Below the pieces are notes generated by a model that saw nothing but the letters and a program-made list of their open reading frames with translations, was not told where the DNA came from and made no database searches. This document shows, piece after piece, positions 25,560 through 34,837 of a stretch of 64,000 bases of DNA (its first letter is position 1; each line of letters opens with the position of its first letter). The translations under genes and the position numbers were made by a program. The DNA comes from JAKFWF01 sp031367505. GTDB lineage: Bacteria > Pseudomonadota > Alphaproteobacteria > Rhizobiales > Hyphomicrobiaceae. The stretch is taken from contig JANLPY010000627.1 of the NCBI GenBank assembly GCA_031367505.1, positions 23,781-87,780 of the forward strand. The letters are read 5' to 3'.

Positions 25560-26897
25560 TCACGGTGTCCAATCGCGGCGATTGGGGTCGAAGTTCTTCT
25601 TGATGCCAGTCCAACAGTCGACGTAGTCGCGCTGCAACTCGGCCAACTCGAAGGCGTATCGGGTGACGCGTTGCGGATGGCGGGTTTCCAACATGAAAGC
25701 CATTGTACCTTCGAACTTGTGCGGCTTTAGTTCGGCGGCGCTGGCCTTGGCAAAAGCTTCCGAGTCGGGCCCGTGCGGCAACATGCAGTTATGGAGCGAA
25801 AAGCCGCCGGGCACGAACCCTTGCGGTTTGGCATCGTACTGGCCGTAAATCAGGCCCATGAACTCCGACATGATGTTCATGTGGTACCACGGCGGGCGGA
25901 ATGTATTCTCGGCAACGGCCCAGCGATCGGGGAAGATTACGAAGTCGATGTTGGCGGTGCCGGGCGTCTCGGAAGGCGAAGTCAACGTCGTGAAGATCGA
26001 CGGGTCGGCGTGATCGAACAGCACCGGGCCAACCGGCGAGAACCGGCGCAGGTCGTACTTGTAGGGCGCGTAGTTGCCGTGCCAGGCGACGACATCGAGC
26101 GGCGATTGTCCGATCTCGGCGCGCCATAGTTTACCGCCCCATTTGACCGTCATCCGGCTGGGTGTTTCGCGATCCTCGAAGGCAGCGATTGGGGTGAGGA
26201 AGTCACGCGGGTTGGCGAGGCAGTTGGCGCCGATCGGTCCGCGCTCGGGCAGCGTGAACGAGCCACCGTAGTTCTCGCAAAGGTAGCCGCGCGCCGCATC
26301 GCACCCCAGAAGTTCGACGCGCAATTTTACGCCACGCGGGATCACGGCGATTTCTCCGGGTGCGATATCGATGATGCCGAACTCGGTCCAAAGCCTAAGC
26401 GCGCCTAGTTGCGGCACGAACATCATCTCGCCGTCGGCATTGTAGAAGTAGTCGTTCTCCATCGACTTGGTACAGAAGTAAATGTGCGCGCCCATGCCGG
26501 CTTGGCTGCGCGCATCGCCGGCGGTGGTGATGGTGTGGACACCTTCGAGAAACGTCATCGTCTTCGCTGGAATTGCGATGGGGTTCCACCGCATTGGGGC
26601 GGGCGGCACGCTGACCTCGACGCAAGGCGCGGTGGCCCACAAGCCGGGATCGATTTCCGTGAACTGTCCCCAATGTTTGACGGTCGGGCGGATGCGGTAG
26701 AGCCACGAGCGCTCGTTCGAAGCACGCGGTGCGGTAAACGGCGATCCCGAGATCTGCTCGGCATAAAGGCCATAGGCGCAGCGCTGTGGACTGTTACGCC
26801 CAATCGGGAGAGCACCGGGTAGAGCTTCGGTCTCGAAGCCGTTGCCGAACCCGGGTTGATAGCCAGCAGTGTGGGCGATCTTTGATATCTCGGACAT
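25560..26897 (-). CDS. hmgA: Homogentisate 1,2-dioxygenase
   Basis: A 445-residue non-heme iron enzyme that opens the ring of homogentisate to maleylacetoacetate in tyrosine and phenylacetate-type catabolism. The opening YQPGFGNGFETEALPGALP is diagnostic. The iron ligands are seen in PPWYHMNIMSEFMGLIYG (His near 336, Glu near 342) and in HNCMLPHGPD (His near 372). Length is normal. It starts 9 bases after the MBL-hydrolase gene, at the end of an oxygenase gene run, and precedes the TRAP genes. The maleylacetoacetate isomerase and fumarylacetoacetase genes are not in the window. Confidence 0.97.
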   Translation of the reverse strand: MSEISKIAHTAGYQPGFGNGFETEALPGALPIGRNSPQRCAYGLYAEQISGSPFTAPRASNERSWLYRIRPTVKHWGQFTEIDPGLWATAPCVEVSVPPAPMRWNPIAIPAKTMTFLEGVHTITTAGDARSQAGMGAHIYFCTKSMENDYFYNADGEMMFVPQLGALRLWTEFGIIDIAPGEIAVIPRGVKLRVELLGCDAARGYLCENYGGSFTLPERGPIGANCLANPRDFLTPIAAFEDRETPSRMTVKWGGKLWRAEIGQSPLDVVAWHGNYAPYKYDLRRFSPVGPVLFDHADPSIFTTLTSPSETPGTANIDFVIFPDRWAVAENTFRPPWYHMNIMSEFMGLIYGQYDAKPQGFVPGGFSLHNCMLPHGPDSEAFAKASAAELKPHKFEGTMAFMLETRHPQRVTRYAFELAELQRDYVDCWTGIKKNFDPNRRDWTP

Positions 26898-26906
26898 TGG
26901 AGCCTC

Positions 26907-27890
26907 TCAGTCCTTGTGAACCTCGGCCGATTTCATCGGGGTGCCCTTCTCGAGTGTCTGCCACATCTCGACATCGCGTTCGGCGGTCCAGATCCGCGGG
27001 TGATCCAGGCCCTTGGCTTCATCGTAGGCACGGGAGACGTTGAACGGCATGCAATGTTCGAAGATCACCCACTGTCCGTACTTGGTGCGCATCTGGCTCA
27101 TTGCGTCATCGTAGACTTGCTTTAGATCCGCGCCCTTGGCGGCACCCGCCTTGGCAATGGCAAACAGGTCCGAGGTGAAACCGGCCGTGCCAGCGATTGC
27201 CTCTTCGGCTTCTCTTTGCGTCATAAGCGATCGGCCACGACCGGGAACCATGCGCTCAGCCCCTAGCGCCTTCACTGCCGCAAGCGTTGCCGGCCAGTCG
27301 GTGAAGTGAGCGTCTCCGCAGTACGGTGTCGCGCCGAATTCGACGGTGTCGCCGGCGAATAGCACTTTCTCCTTGGGGAGCCATACAACCGTATCGCCCG
27401 CCGTGTGGCTGCGGCCGATGTGGATGATCTGGACCTCGCGTTTGCCCATCATCAGGGTCATGCGCTTGTGGAATATGATGTGCGGCCAGATCAGTCCGGG
27501 GATGCTTTCTTTGCCGCGGAACAGCCGGGGAAAGCGGCCGATCTCGCTGTCCATGTCCTGTTGGCCGCGCTCGACGATCAGCTTGTGGGTGGCATCCGAC
27601 GCGATGATCTCGGCGCCGGGATAACCCGAGGCTCCGAGCACGCGCACCGCGTGATAGTGGGTGAGAACCACGTGTTTGATCGGCTTGTCGGTGACCGTGC
27701 GCACGCGAGCGATGACGTCGGCAGCCATGGCAGGCGTTGCCTGAGCGTCAACGACCAACACACTTTCATCGCCGATCACGATGCCGGAGTTGGGATCGCC
27801 CTCGGCGGTGTAGCCGTACAGACCAGGTCCCAATTCATCGAACGAGATGATCTTGTCGGCGAGGTCTTGGCTGCTTGCGAAGTTGGCCAT
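26907..27890 (-). CDS. MBL-fold metallo-hydrolase with altered metal motif
   Basis: A 327-residue metallo-beta-lactamase-fold protein. The usual HxHxDH zinc motif appears as THYHAVRVLGASG. His78 and His80 are present, but the Asp-His pair is replaced by Val82-Arg83. Later ligand positions look normal: IGRSHTAGDTVVW and VLFAGDTVEF. The first metal site could therefore still form while the second is changed. ATG 27890 is chosen because the fold starts directly after (MANFASSQDL). It lies between DUF2783 and hmgA in one run, an arrangement I believe recurs in proteobacterial aromatic clusters. It may hydrolyse an ester or lactone intermediate. Confidence 0.85.
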   Translation of the reverse strand: MANFASSQDLADKIISFDELGPGLYGYTAEGDPNSGIVIGDESVLVVDAQATPAMAADVIARVRTVTDKPIKHVVLTHYHAVRVLGASGYPGAEIIASDATHKLIVERGQQDMDSEIGRFPRLFRGKESIPGLIWPHIIFHKRMTLMMGKREVQIIHIGRSHTAGDTVVWLPKEKVLFAGDTVEFGATPYCGDAHFTDWPATLAAVKALGAERMVPGRGRSLMTQREAEEAIAGTAGFTSDLFAIAKAGAAKGADLKQVYDDAMSQMRTKYGQWVIFEHCMPFNVSRAYDEAKGLDHPRIWTAERDVEMWQTLEKGTPMKSAEVHKD

Positions 27891-27959
27891 CGGTAGGGGT
27901 CCTTGCTTTTGTTGCGCATGGCGACTCCCCGGTGGGGAGCCGGCCGCCATGCGCTGAAT

Positions 27960-28187
27960 CTAGGCGACCGTCCGCACCGTGCGGTCTTTGCCCAATGGTG
28001 TAATGCCTTGGCGAGCTTTCGCAATGGCCTCGCGCAAAACGCCGATATCGCCAATGTGGTTGGCCAGGAGCAGGATCAACTTGGCGTTGACGAGGCGGCT
28101 CTGCTCGTCGCTCAGATCGCGATGCACGGCCACGAGTGCCTCGTAGGCGTCGTCCGGTTGCGAAAGGTTGGCGTCGGTATTGAGCAT
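27960..28187 (-). CDS. DUF2783 small protein
   Basis: A 75-residue helical protein of the DUF2783 family: MLNTDANLSQPDDAYEALVA, then HRDLSDEQSRLVNAKLILLL and a helix ending ITPLGKD. It is soluble, with no signal peptide or cysteines. The start lies 7 bases after the FAD-monooxygenase stop, so it is in the operon. The family is usually found beside such monooxygenases and MBL proteins, which suggests an accessory role. Molecular function unknown. Confidence 0.85.
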   Translation of the reverse strand: MLNTDANLSQPDDAYEALVAVHRDLSDEQSRLVNAKLILLLANHIGDIGVLREAIAKARQGITPLGKDRTVRTVA

Positions 28188-28194
28188 GGCGGCT

Positions 28195-29856
28195 TCAGTT
28201 GCGTCCGATGGCGCGGTTCATGGCGGCGTTTATAAGCTTAAGGTCGAATGTGCGGAAGCGAGCGGCGACGTGGTTATCCGGGCGCAGGAGATACGTTGTT
28301 CCGGGTTGGCCATCGTAGCGGGTGGCAAGCAACCCGTGCACGTCCTCGATCACGATGCGCGCGCCGGTTGCTGGCCTTGAAGTCCCGGCCGATGATACCA
28401 CGATGGTGCGTGAAAGAAGGGCGCTGTCGGTGATCTCCGGCGGTAATCGTCCGTCGGAAAAATGCACGACGGTAAAGTCCGGCCCTGTGTGTTTGAGAAA
28501 AAAATCCGCACCTCCATCGACTGTAATGGGCGCGTCCACGGCCGGTGTGCCCGGCACAAGCGCGCCGGAGAATGTTTCCGCATCGGCCGTGTTAAGCGGT
28601 GAAGAACCGTAGGTGGTTGGCAGCGATAGGCGGCCACTATTGACGTGCTTGCGGGCAAAAGCACAGTCGCGCGCTAGCTCCAACGTCGCATCGCGAAGCG
28701 CGCGGCTCGCCTCGTTTTTTGGCGTGATGAAATCGGTACTACGCGTCGAGTTCAAGATGTTTTCGTCGGCGGCGGCCACCCGCTCGACATCGTAACTGTC
28801 GAGCAAACTGTCGGACGCGCGGCCATCGATTACCAGATTGAGTTTCCAGCCGAGATTGTCGGCATCCTGGATGCCGCTATTGGCGCCACGCGCGCCAAAC
28901 GGGGAAACGCCGTGCGCGCTGTCACCGGCGAACAGCACGCGGCCGTGGCGGAACTTGTCCATCCGCAGACACGCGAACGTGTAGATGCTCACCCATTCGA
29001 GTTCGAATTGCGCATCATCACCGAGCAAGGCTTTGACGCGGGGAATTACTTTTTCCGGTGCGCGCTCGACCACCGGGTCGGCATCCCATCCGAGTTGAAA
29101 ATCAATGCGCCAAACGTCGTCGGGCTGTTGATGCAACAATACCGATTGATTGGGGTGGAACGGCGGATCGAACCAGAACCAACGCTCGGCCGGGAATTTG
29201 GCCTTCGGCATTTTGACGTCAGCGATGAGGAAGCGATCCTGGAATGTCTGGCCCCGGCTTTCCAGGCCCATGAGGCGGCGCACCGCGCTGCGGCCGCCGT
29301 CGCTGGCCACAAGATAATCGCAGTCGAGCTGATAAGTGCCATCCGGTGTCTCGATATCAAGGCGAACGCGATCGGCGGTTTGGGTTACTCCCGCAACTTT
29401 GCTCTTCCAACGGATTTCGAGGTTCGGCAGTTCGCGGGCGCGGTCGAGCAGGAAGCCTTCGACGTAGTATTGCTGCAAGTTGATGAAGGCCGGGCGTTGA
29501 TGTCCGCTCTCAGCCAGCAAGTCGAACGTGTAGAGCGGCGCATCACGCAGGAACACTTTGCCGGTATTCCACGTGACGCCCTTCGCCACCATGCGATCGC
29601 CGACGCCTAAGCGGTCAGCGATTTCCAGCGTGCGCTTGGCAAAGCAGATCGCGCGCGATCCGGTCGATAGCCGGTCATCATCGTCGAGCAGGAGCACGGT
29701 TGTGCCGCGTTGCGCCAGATCGATTGCACAGCTGAGACCAACGGGGCCGGCACCAGCGATTACCACGCGATGGCTGGCGGGAGATTTCGCGTCGAGATCA
29801 GCCGGCCGCCGGTAAGGCAGCTGCAAGTTTTGATAGTCGGTCGTGTCCGTGGTCAT
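28195..29856 (-). CDS. FAD-dependent aromatic hydroxylase (MhpA-like)
   Basis: A 553-residue flavoprotein monooxygenase of the class A, phenol-hydroxylase-like type that adds oxygen to an aromatic ring using NAD(P)H. The FAD motif VVIAGAGPVGLSCAIDLAQR is near residue 30. The middle motif DYLVASDGGRSAVRRLMG (DG type) and the second FAD motif RVLFAGDSAHGVSPFGARG are intact. A C-terminal thioredoxin-like domain without cysteines follows. ATG 29856 overlaps the previous gene's stop (ATGA); the longer frame is an artefact of that overlap. It lies in the operon with hmgA, so it may make homogentisate or a related hydroquinone. Confidence 0.9.
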   Translation of the reverse strand: MTTDTTDYQNLQLPYRRPADLDAKSPASHRVVIAGAGPVGLSCAIDLAQRGTTVLLLDDDDRLSTGSRAICFAKRTLEIADRLGVGDRMVAKGVTWNTGKVFLRDAPLYTFDLLAESGHQRPAFINLQQYYVEGFLLDRARELPNLEIRWKSKVAGVTQTADRVRLDIETPDGTYQLDCDYLVASDGGRSAVRRLMGLESRGQTFQDRFLIADVKMPKAKFPAERWFWFDPPFHPNQSVLLHQQPDDVWRIDFQLGWDADPVVERAPEKVIPRVKALLGDDAQFELEWVSIYTFACLRMDKFRHGRVLFAGDSAHGVSPFGARGANSGIQDADNLGWKLNLVIDGRASDSLLDSYDVERVAAADENILNSTRSTDFITPKNEASRALRDATLELARDCAFARKHVNSGRLSLPTTYGSSPLNTADAETFSGALVPGTPAVDAPITVDGGADFFLKHTGPDFTVVHFSDGRLPPEITDSALLSRTIVVSSAGTSRPATGARIVIEDVHGLLATRYDGQPGTTYLLRPDNHVAARFRTFDLKLINAAMNRAIGRN

Positions 29857-31592
29857 GCGATCGTCGGTTCGATCTGTTGGCTCTGGGCGACAACACCCGC
29901 TGCGTGCCGGCCGGCAATGTAGCCAAACGTCATCGCCGGGCCGATGGTGATCCCGCCGCCGGGATAGGTTCCGCCCATCACGCTCGCCGCATCGTTGCCA
30001 ACGGCATAGAGCCCGGCAATGCCATTGCCTGCTTGGTCGGTGACTTGTGCGTGTTCGTTGGTGGCAATGCCAGCGAACGTACCGAGTTCGGCTGGCACGA
30101 CGCGAACCGCATAGTAAGGGCCCTGATCGAGGGGGGCGACGCACGGGTTCGGCTGGTGTCCGGCGGCGCCGTTGAAACGCTGATAGGCATCGGTGCCGCG
30201 CTGGAACTCCGGGTCTTCGCCATGCGCTGCCGGTCCATTGAACGCGGCGATGGTGCGAGCGAGGCCGCCAGCGTCGATGCCGGTTGCGGCCGCCAGTTCT
30301 TCGATTGTCGCGCCGCGCCTGATGTACCCCGACTTTATATGCGGCCCGATCGGCATCGGTTTCGGGCCCAGCGCCCCTAGGCCGAACCGTTTGATGGCGC
30401 GGTGATCGCAAACAATCCATGCTTCGATCACATCGTCATTGCGGCATGCCTCAATCAACGCCGGGATAAACACGTGATAAGATTTTGCTTCGTTGGCGAA
30501 GCGTTTGCCGCGCCGGTCAACGGAGATGTATCCGGGTTTGCCGCGCTCGAAGAAATGCGGGAATGGTATCGTCGATCCATCCGGCTGTGGCACCAGCGAT
30601 ACCGGCGCCCAGGCGGCCACGTGGTGCACGTTGTCATCGAGATGACCACCAGCCGCGCGCGCAACTTTCAAGCCATCGCCCGTGTTGCCGGATGGTGGTA
30701 ATCGGCGATGGTTTTTGCCCGACGCGCGATGCGGATAAAGTTCCTTGGTTAGCGCGTCGTTTGCCGGGAAGCCACCGCAGGCGAGCACTACGCCGCGTTT
30801 TGCGATCACGTGTACCTTGCGCCCATCACGCTCGACGATCGCGCCAGTTACCCGGCCGTTCTCGCGCACAACTTCGATGATCGGCGAGGACAGCCACAAC
30901 GGAATTCCGCGTTTCTGGGCGTGCCACGCCAGTCGCGCCACCAGTGCATTGCCATTGACGAGACGCGTGCCCCGTTTATGCGTCATCCGCGCCCGTGCAT
31001 GTTTGGCGACGATCCCCGCAATATGCACCGCCGACTTGAGCGAGGTCGTCATATTGAAGACATGCGGTAGGTCGTTGCGGCCGACCATCATGCCACCGAG
31101 AACGGTCATGGTCTCGATCGGCGGCCGTAGCGTGTCGAAGCGCGCGCCGAGCTTGGCTCCGTCGAACTCGTCGGGCGACAGCGATCGGCCGCCATCCGAT
31201 CCACCAGGCTCGTCGGGGTGATAATCGGCCCAGGCCGGTGCAACAATGTAGGACACCAGATCTTCGCGTTCGAACCGCTCGAGCATCTCGTGGCCCTGAT
31301 CGACGAACGCTTCGGCCTTGGCGCGATTGAGCCGGTTGCCGACATGGCTCGTCAGGTAGGCGAGTGCATCTTCACGGCTATCACGAAGGCCTGCTTTGTC
31401 CTGGTGATGATTGCACGGGATCCAGATGACACCAGCCGAGTAGGCCGTGGTGCCACCGAACAACGGTTCCTTCTCGACCATCAATACGTCGAGGCCTTCG
31501 AGCTTGGCCGACAATGCCGCCGCAAATCCGCCCGCTCCCGAGCCCGCGACGAGCAAGTCGCAGGTGACGGTATCGTCTAACGTGGTGGCCAT
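29853..31592 (-). CDS. FAD-dependent dehydrogenase, KstD/FrdA-like
   Basis: A 579-residue flavoprotein of the fumarate reductase / 3-ketosteroid delta1-dehydrogenase superfamily, which inserts or removes C=C bonds next to a carbonyl. The FAD motif LLVAGSGAGGFAAALSAKLE is followed by VEKEPLFGGTTAYSAGVIWI, and the C-terminus holds MGGTYPGGGITIGPAMTFGY, both typical of KstD-type enzymes. ATG 31592 gives no overlap with the upstream gene; ATG 31625 is an alternative. It is coupled by ATGA to the monooxygenase. Together with the CoA ligase it hints at a cyclic or terpenoid substrate, not only simple aromatics. Substrate unknown. Confidence 0.87.
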   Translation of the reverse strand: MATTLDDTVTCDLLVAGSGAGGFAAALSAKLEGLDVLMVEKEPLFGGTTAYSAGVIWIPCNHHQDKAGLRDSREDALAYLTSHVGNRLNRAKAEAFVDQGHEMLERFEREDLVSYIVAPAWADYHPDEPGGSDGGRSLSPDEFDGAKLGARFDTLRPPIETMTVLGGMMVGRNDLPHVFNMTTSLKSAVHIAGIVAKHARARMTHKRGTRLVNGNALVARLAWHAQKRGIPLWLSSPIIEVVRENGRVTGAIVERDGRKVHVIAKRGVVLACGGFPANDALTKELYPHRASGKNHRRLPPSGNTGDGLKVARAAGGHLDDNVHHVAAWAPVSLVPQPDGSTIPFPHFFERGKPGYISVDRRGKRFANEAKSYHVFIPALIEACRNDDVIEAWIVCDHRAIKRFGLGALGPKPMPIGPHIKSGYIRRGATIEELAAATGIDAGGLARTIAAFNGPAAHGEDPEFQRGTDAYQRFNGAAGHQPNPCVAPLDQGPYYAVRVVPAELGTFAGIATNEHAQVTDQAGNGIAGLYAVGNDAASVMGGTYPGGGITIGPAMTFGYIAGRHAAGVVAQSQQIEPTIA

Positions 31593-31606
31593 CGCATCGA
31601 TCCAGT

Positions 31607-32107
31607 TCAGTTCGTCGGCGGCCATACGGGCGTATCGTGATCGGGATGCTGGCGCGATGCTAGTTTAGGTGCGCGGGCTGGATCAACCAAATCGCCGGTT
31701 TTCTGACCGGGCAGCCGGTTGATGTTGTCGACACCGGGAATGCAGCTTTCCATGCCGTACTGCATGGTGATCGGTACCCGTTCCGGATGATCGAGCGAGC
31801 CAACCGAAATGGACACACGGTCCTTGTCGAGTTGGCGGAAGGTGAGCGGCGTGCCGCAGTCGGCGCAGAAGTCGCGCGCGATCACTTCCGAGCTGTTGAA
31901 GAATTTCGGCGCCCCGCGTGTCCAGGCGAACTCAGCGCGCTTCACGCCGCCGAACGCTTGAAACAAGTTGCCGGACGCCTTCTGGCACATCCGGCAATGA
32001 CAGACCGAAACGTTGTTGGGTTCAGCGTAAAGCGCGTAACGGACGGCGCCGCACTGGCAACCGCCGGTATGCAATGGCAGTCGCTTTTGAGATGGAGCAT
32101 CAGGCAT
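31607..32107 (-). CDS. GFA-family (CENP-V/Gfa) zinc protein
   Basis: A 166-residue protein of the GFA family, related to glutathione-dependent formaldehyde-activating enzyme. Zinc-binding cysteines are visible in TGGCQCGAVRYALYA, VCHCRMCQKASGN and FCADCGTPLTFRQ, the full set for two zinc sites. The C-terminal extension HPDHDTPVWPPTN is common in the family. It lies between the SDR gene (39 bases upstream) and the KstD-like gene. Most members have no proven activity; a glutathione-linked C-S lyase role is possible. Confidence 0.88.
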   Translation of the reverse strand: MPDAPSQKRLPLHTGGCQCGAVRYALYAEPNNVSVCHCRMCQKASGNLFQAFGGVKRAEFAWTRGAPKFFNSSEVIARDFCADCGTPLTFRQLDKDRVSISVGSLDHPERVPITMQYGMESCIPGVDNINRLPGQKTGDLVDPARAPKLASRQHPDHDTPVWPPTN

Positions 32108-32146
32108 GAGTGTCGAGCCTCCTAAAGCTGAGGCTCGACTTTAAGA

Positions 32147-32932
32147 CTAGCAGCGGCGGGTGGCCACCCCTTCGGCATCGAACACATGGCCGGACAACGA
32201 CCTGCCGCGTTTCGAGGCCAAGTGCAGCGCCAGCGCCGCGATATCGGCTTCGGTCGAAAGACAGTTGGCGACTGAGCGTTGCGATAGGTCGGCGCTCATT
32301 GCACTGCCGGCACGGGGCCCCACTGCATTGATGCGAATGCCTTTTGGTGACCAGTTGCCAGCTTCGACCCGGGTCATCGTTGCCAGAGCTTGGCCAAGGA
32401 TACTGACGAAGGCCGCATCGGCTTTGGTGCGGGCCGGTGGCGCGATGACCACATTCAGAATGAGGCCCTCGGTCCAGGTCAAGCTCATGCGATTGGCAGC
32501 GATCTTGGTCACGAGGCATGCCGAGCGAAGGGCATCGGAAACGGCATTCTCGATGTCATCGATCGTCGCCGCGTGGGTGATCGTGCCGGCGGCAGGTGCA
32601 ATAACGTTGATCACGGCATCGAGACCACCGTAGGCTGTCGATGCGCCTTGGGCAAAACGCACGATCTGGTCAGCGGTGGTCAACGGCTGCTCGTTGGCCC
32701 GAATTTCGGTCGCGGTATTCGACAGTATCTGGAGGAGGGCCGCCGATTTATCCGCGGCGTCGCAGCCGGTGCCTGGCACCATCTGCAATACCATCCGGCT
32801 GCCGGCCTCGGCAAAACCACGGGCGATATCGACACCGACGTCGGTGGATATACCGGTAATGAGGATGCGCGTGCCCTCCAACTCGGGGTATTGGCGCACA
32901 TTACGAATGCCTGAAACTACGCTGGTCAACAT
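32147..32932 (-). CDS. SDR-fold protein lacking catalytic residues
   Basis: A 261-residue protein with the Rossmann layout of short-chain dehydrogenases: RILITGISTDVGVDIARGFA at the nucleotide site, YGGLDAVINVIAPAAG in place of the NNAG motif, and the late GIRINAVGPRAG. The catalytic YxxxK is replaced by a segment reading AAFVSILGQAL, where Phe and Leu occupy the Tyr and Lys positions, and the glycine-rich loop is altered. It is thus probably a pseudoenzyme with a binding or structural role. It belongs to the same minus-strand run as the ligase and GFA genes. Confidence 0.8.
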   Translation of the reverse strand: MLTSVVSGIRNVRQYPELEGTRILITGISTDVGVDIARGFAEAGSRMVLQMVPGTGCDAADKSAALLQILSNTATEIRANEQPLTTADQIVRFAQGASTAYGGLDAVINVIAPAAGTITHAATIDDIENAVSDALRSACLVTKIAANRMSLTWTEGLILNVVIAPPARTKADAAFVSILGQALATMTRVEAGNWSPKGIRINAVGPRAGSAMSADLSQRSVANCLSTEADIAALALHLASKRGRSLSGHVFDAEGVATRRC

Positions 32933-33095
32933 TGACTATCCTCCTAACGGACGGGACCCTGACACCGGTGGCCCGGCCGACGCAACATCACGCCGATTCG
33001 GCTAACGACATCTAAATGCCACTCCGATTCGGGTTGGGCTCGGGCCGGAACAGGGCACGATTGCGGCAAAGCATAAATTGTGGATAAAGCCCATG

Positions 33096-34745
33096 TTACC
33101 GGCGCTTTTTCAAGTGGCGCAGGTCGAAAATACCGGGCCTTGAGCGTGGATCTTCGTTTGAAGAAAAAATTTGATGCTTCTGGATTTTTTGCGTTCCAGT
33201 GGTCGGTAACCGGTCCAAGAACAAGATCCAACCCGGCGCTTTGAAGTAGGCAAGGCGCTCATTGGCCCAAGCATGGAGCTGCGTGGCGAGCGCCAGGTTG
33301 GCCGGTTCGCCGGGACCTAGCACGACGCAAGCCAAGACTTCGGCCTCCCGCGTCTCATCGGGGCAGGGCAGGACCGCAACCTGATGTACCCAGGGCGCTG
33401 CCTGCAGCACCGCTTCGATCTCGGCTGCCGCGATATTCTCGCCAGAACGCCGGATCATGTTTTTGGACCGGTCGACGAAGAATAACATGCCCGTTTCATC
33501 TTGGCGGACTGTATCGCCGGTGTGAAACCAGCCGCTGCGCCACGCTTCTGCGGTTGCGGCATCGTTATCGAGATAGCCTGAGAAAAAGCCGTGCCGAGGG
33601 CCTTCGAGCCCACCCCATCGGACGACCAACTCGCCTTCACGATTGCGCGGCAATTCGTTGTCATTCGAATCGACGATCCGCGCCTCCAGCCCGCTCGTGG
33701 GACGGCCGAAGGCTCGCGTATCGATCTGGCGTGGCGCATCGGTGACCGCGAAGATGCGGCCGGTTTCGGTCATCCCCCAAATCTCAACCAGGGGAAAGCC
33801 GAAGCGCTCCTCGAAAGGTTGATGCAACTGTGGTTCGACGCCGGCACCCAAGCCGAAGCGGACACTGTGCGCGCGATCAGCCGGCGATGATGGTTGGTTC
33901 AACAATAGCGGTGGCACGACGCCGAGATAGTGGATGATCGTCGCCTTCGTCTCCGCGACTTCGGCCCACCATCGCGTGGGGCTGAAGCGCTCCGGTATGA
34001 TCAGGCAATTGCCGGTGAGCATCACCATGGTGGCCGCCACCGCTTGCGCATTCATGTGATAGAGCGGAAGCGGATTGTAGACGCGATCGCCAGCGCGGAT
34101 CGCGCACAGACCGCCGAGATCGCGATACCAGGCACCAGCTTCTAGATAGTAGCGGTTGGTGAGGATGCACGCCTTGGGCCGGCCGGTGGTGCCGGACGTG
34201 TACATCAGGCTGCACTCGGCGTTGCGGCCGGGCTCCCACTCGCCGGCGCGGCCCGCAGGTGAGGGAAATTTGTTTGGCAGGAAGCCGGCATTCAAGACCG
34301 GCAGCGGCTTTTCGCGTTCGTCCGCCACGCGTTCGAGATCTGTGATCCGCTCGCTGACACAAACGGCAAGGTCGGCGCGACTGTGCGCCATTTGATAGGT
34401 CATCTCATCGTGGCGATAGTCGGGGTTGATCGGGACGATGCCAGCGCCAAGCGAATTGAGTGCCAGGTAATGTTCGAAGAAGACTGGGCGGTTTTCGAGG
34501 AGCAGCGCGACCCGATGTCCTGGGCCATAACCGGCATCGGCATAGGCGGCGCGCTGTCCCACAACACGCGTCGCCATCTGGCCATAGGTAATGTCGCCGC
34601 CTTGCGGCCACCATGCGCGCGCCGCACGCGCCGGCACGCATAGAAACGCCGCATCGGGTTGTCGCGCCGCAGCTGCCGCAAATGCTTCATAGACAGATTG
34701 GTACGGCAAACGAGCCTCCAGATCGTCGAAGTGCACATTGTACAT
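33096..34745 (-). CDS. AMP-forming acyl-CoA ligase
   Basis: A 549-residue member of the ANL (AMP-binding) superfamily that activates a carboxylic acid as acyl-AMP and transfers it to CoA. The P-loop-like motif is SLMYTSGTTGRPKACILTNR, motif A5 is VEIWGMTETGRIF, the hinge region is FHTGDTVRQDETGMLFFVDR, and the C-terminal catalytic Lys is in LPTTGTQKIQKHQ. All are intact. It is the most upstream gene of the catabolic run and diverges from the SABATH methyltransferase gene across 92 bases. It is closest in layout to crotonobetaine/carnitine-CoA-ligase-like CaiC proteins, but the substrate is not determined. Confidence 0.9.
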   Translation of the reverse strand: MYNVHFDDLEARLPYQSVYEAFAAAAARQPDAAFLCVPARAARAWWPQGGDITYGQMATRVVGQRAAYADAGYGPGHRVALLLENRPVFFEHYLALNSLGAGIVPINPDYRHDEMTYQMAHSRADLAVCVSERITDLERVADEREKPLPVLNAGFLPNKFPSPAGRAGEWEPGRNAECSLMYTSGTTGRPKACILTNRYYLEAGAWYRDLGGLCAIRAGDRVYNPLPLYHMNAQAVAATMVMLTGNCLIIPERFSPTRWWAEVAETKATIIHYLGVVPPLLLNQPSSPADRAHSVRFGLGAGVEPQLHQPFEERFGFPLVEIWGMTETGRIFAVTDAPRQIDTRAFGRPTSGLEARIVDSNDNELPRNREGELVVRWGGLEGPRHGFFSGYLDNDAATAEAWRSGWFHTGDTVRQDETGMLFFVDRSKNMIRRSGENIAAAEIEAVLQAAPWVHQVAVLPCPDETREAEVLACVVLGPGEPANLALATQLHAWANERLAYFKAPGWILFLDRLPTTGTQKIQKHQIFSSNEDPRSRPGIFDLRHLKKRR

Positions 34746-34837
34746 TGATGTATTGCGCGCGCCAGCGTGCTTGCGGTCGAGGCTATTCGCACTCAGGATA
34801 CGATGTATTCACGGATCAAGTGGCCAAGGACGAGATC

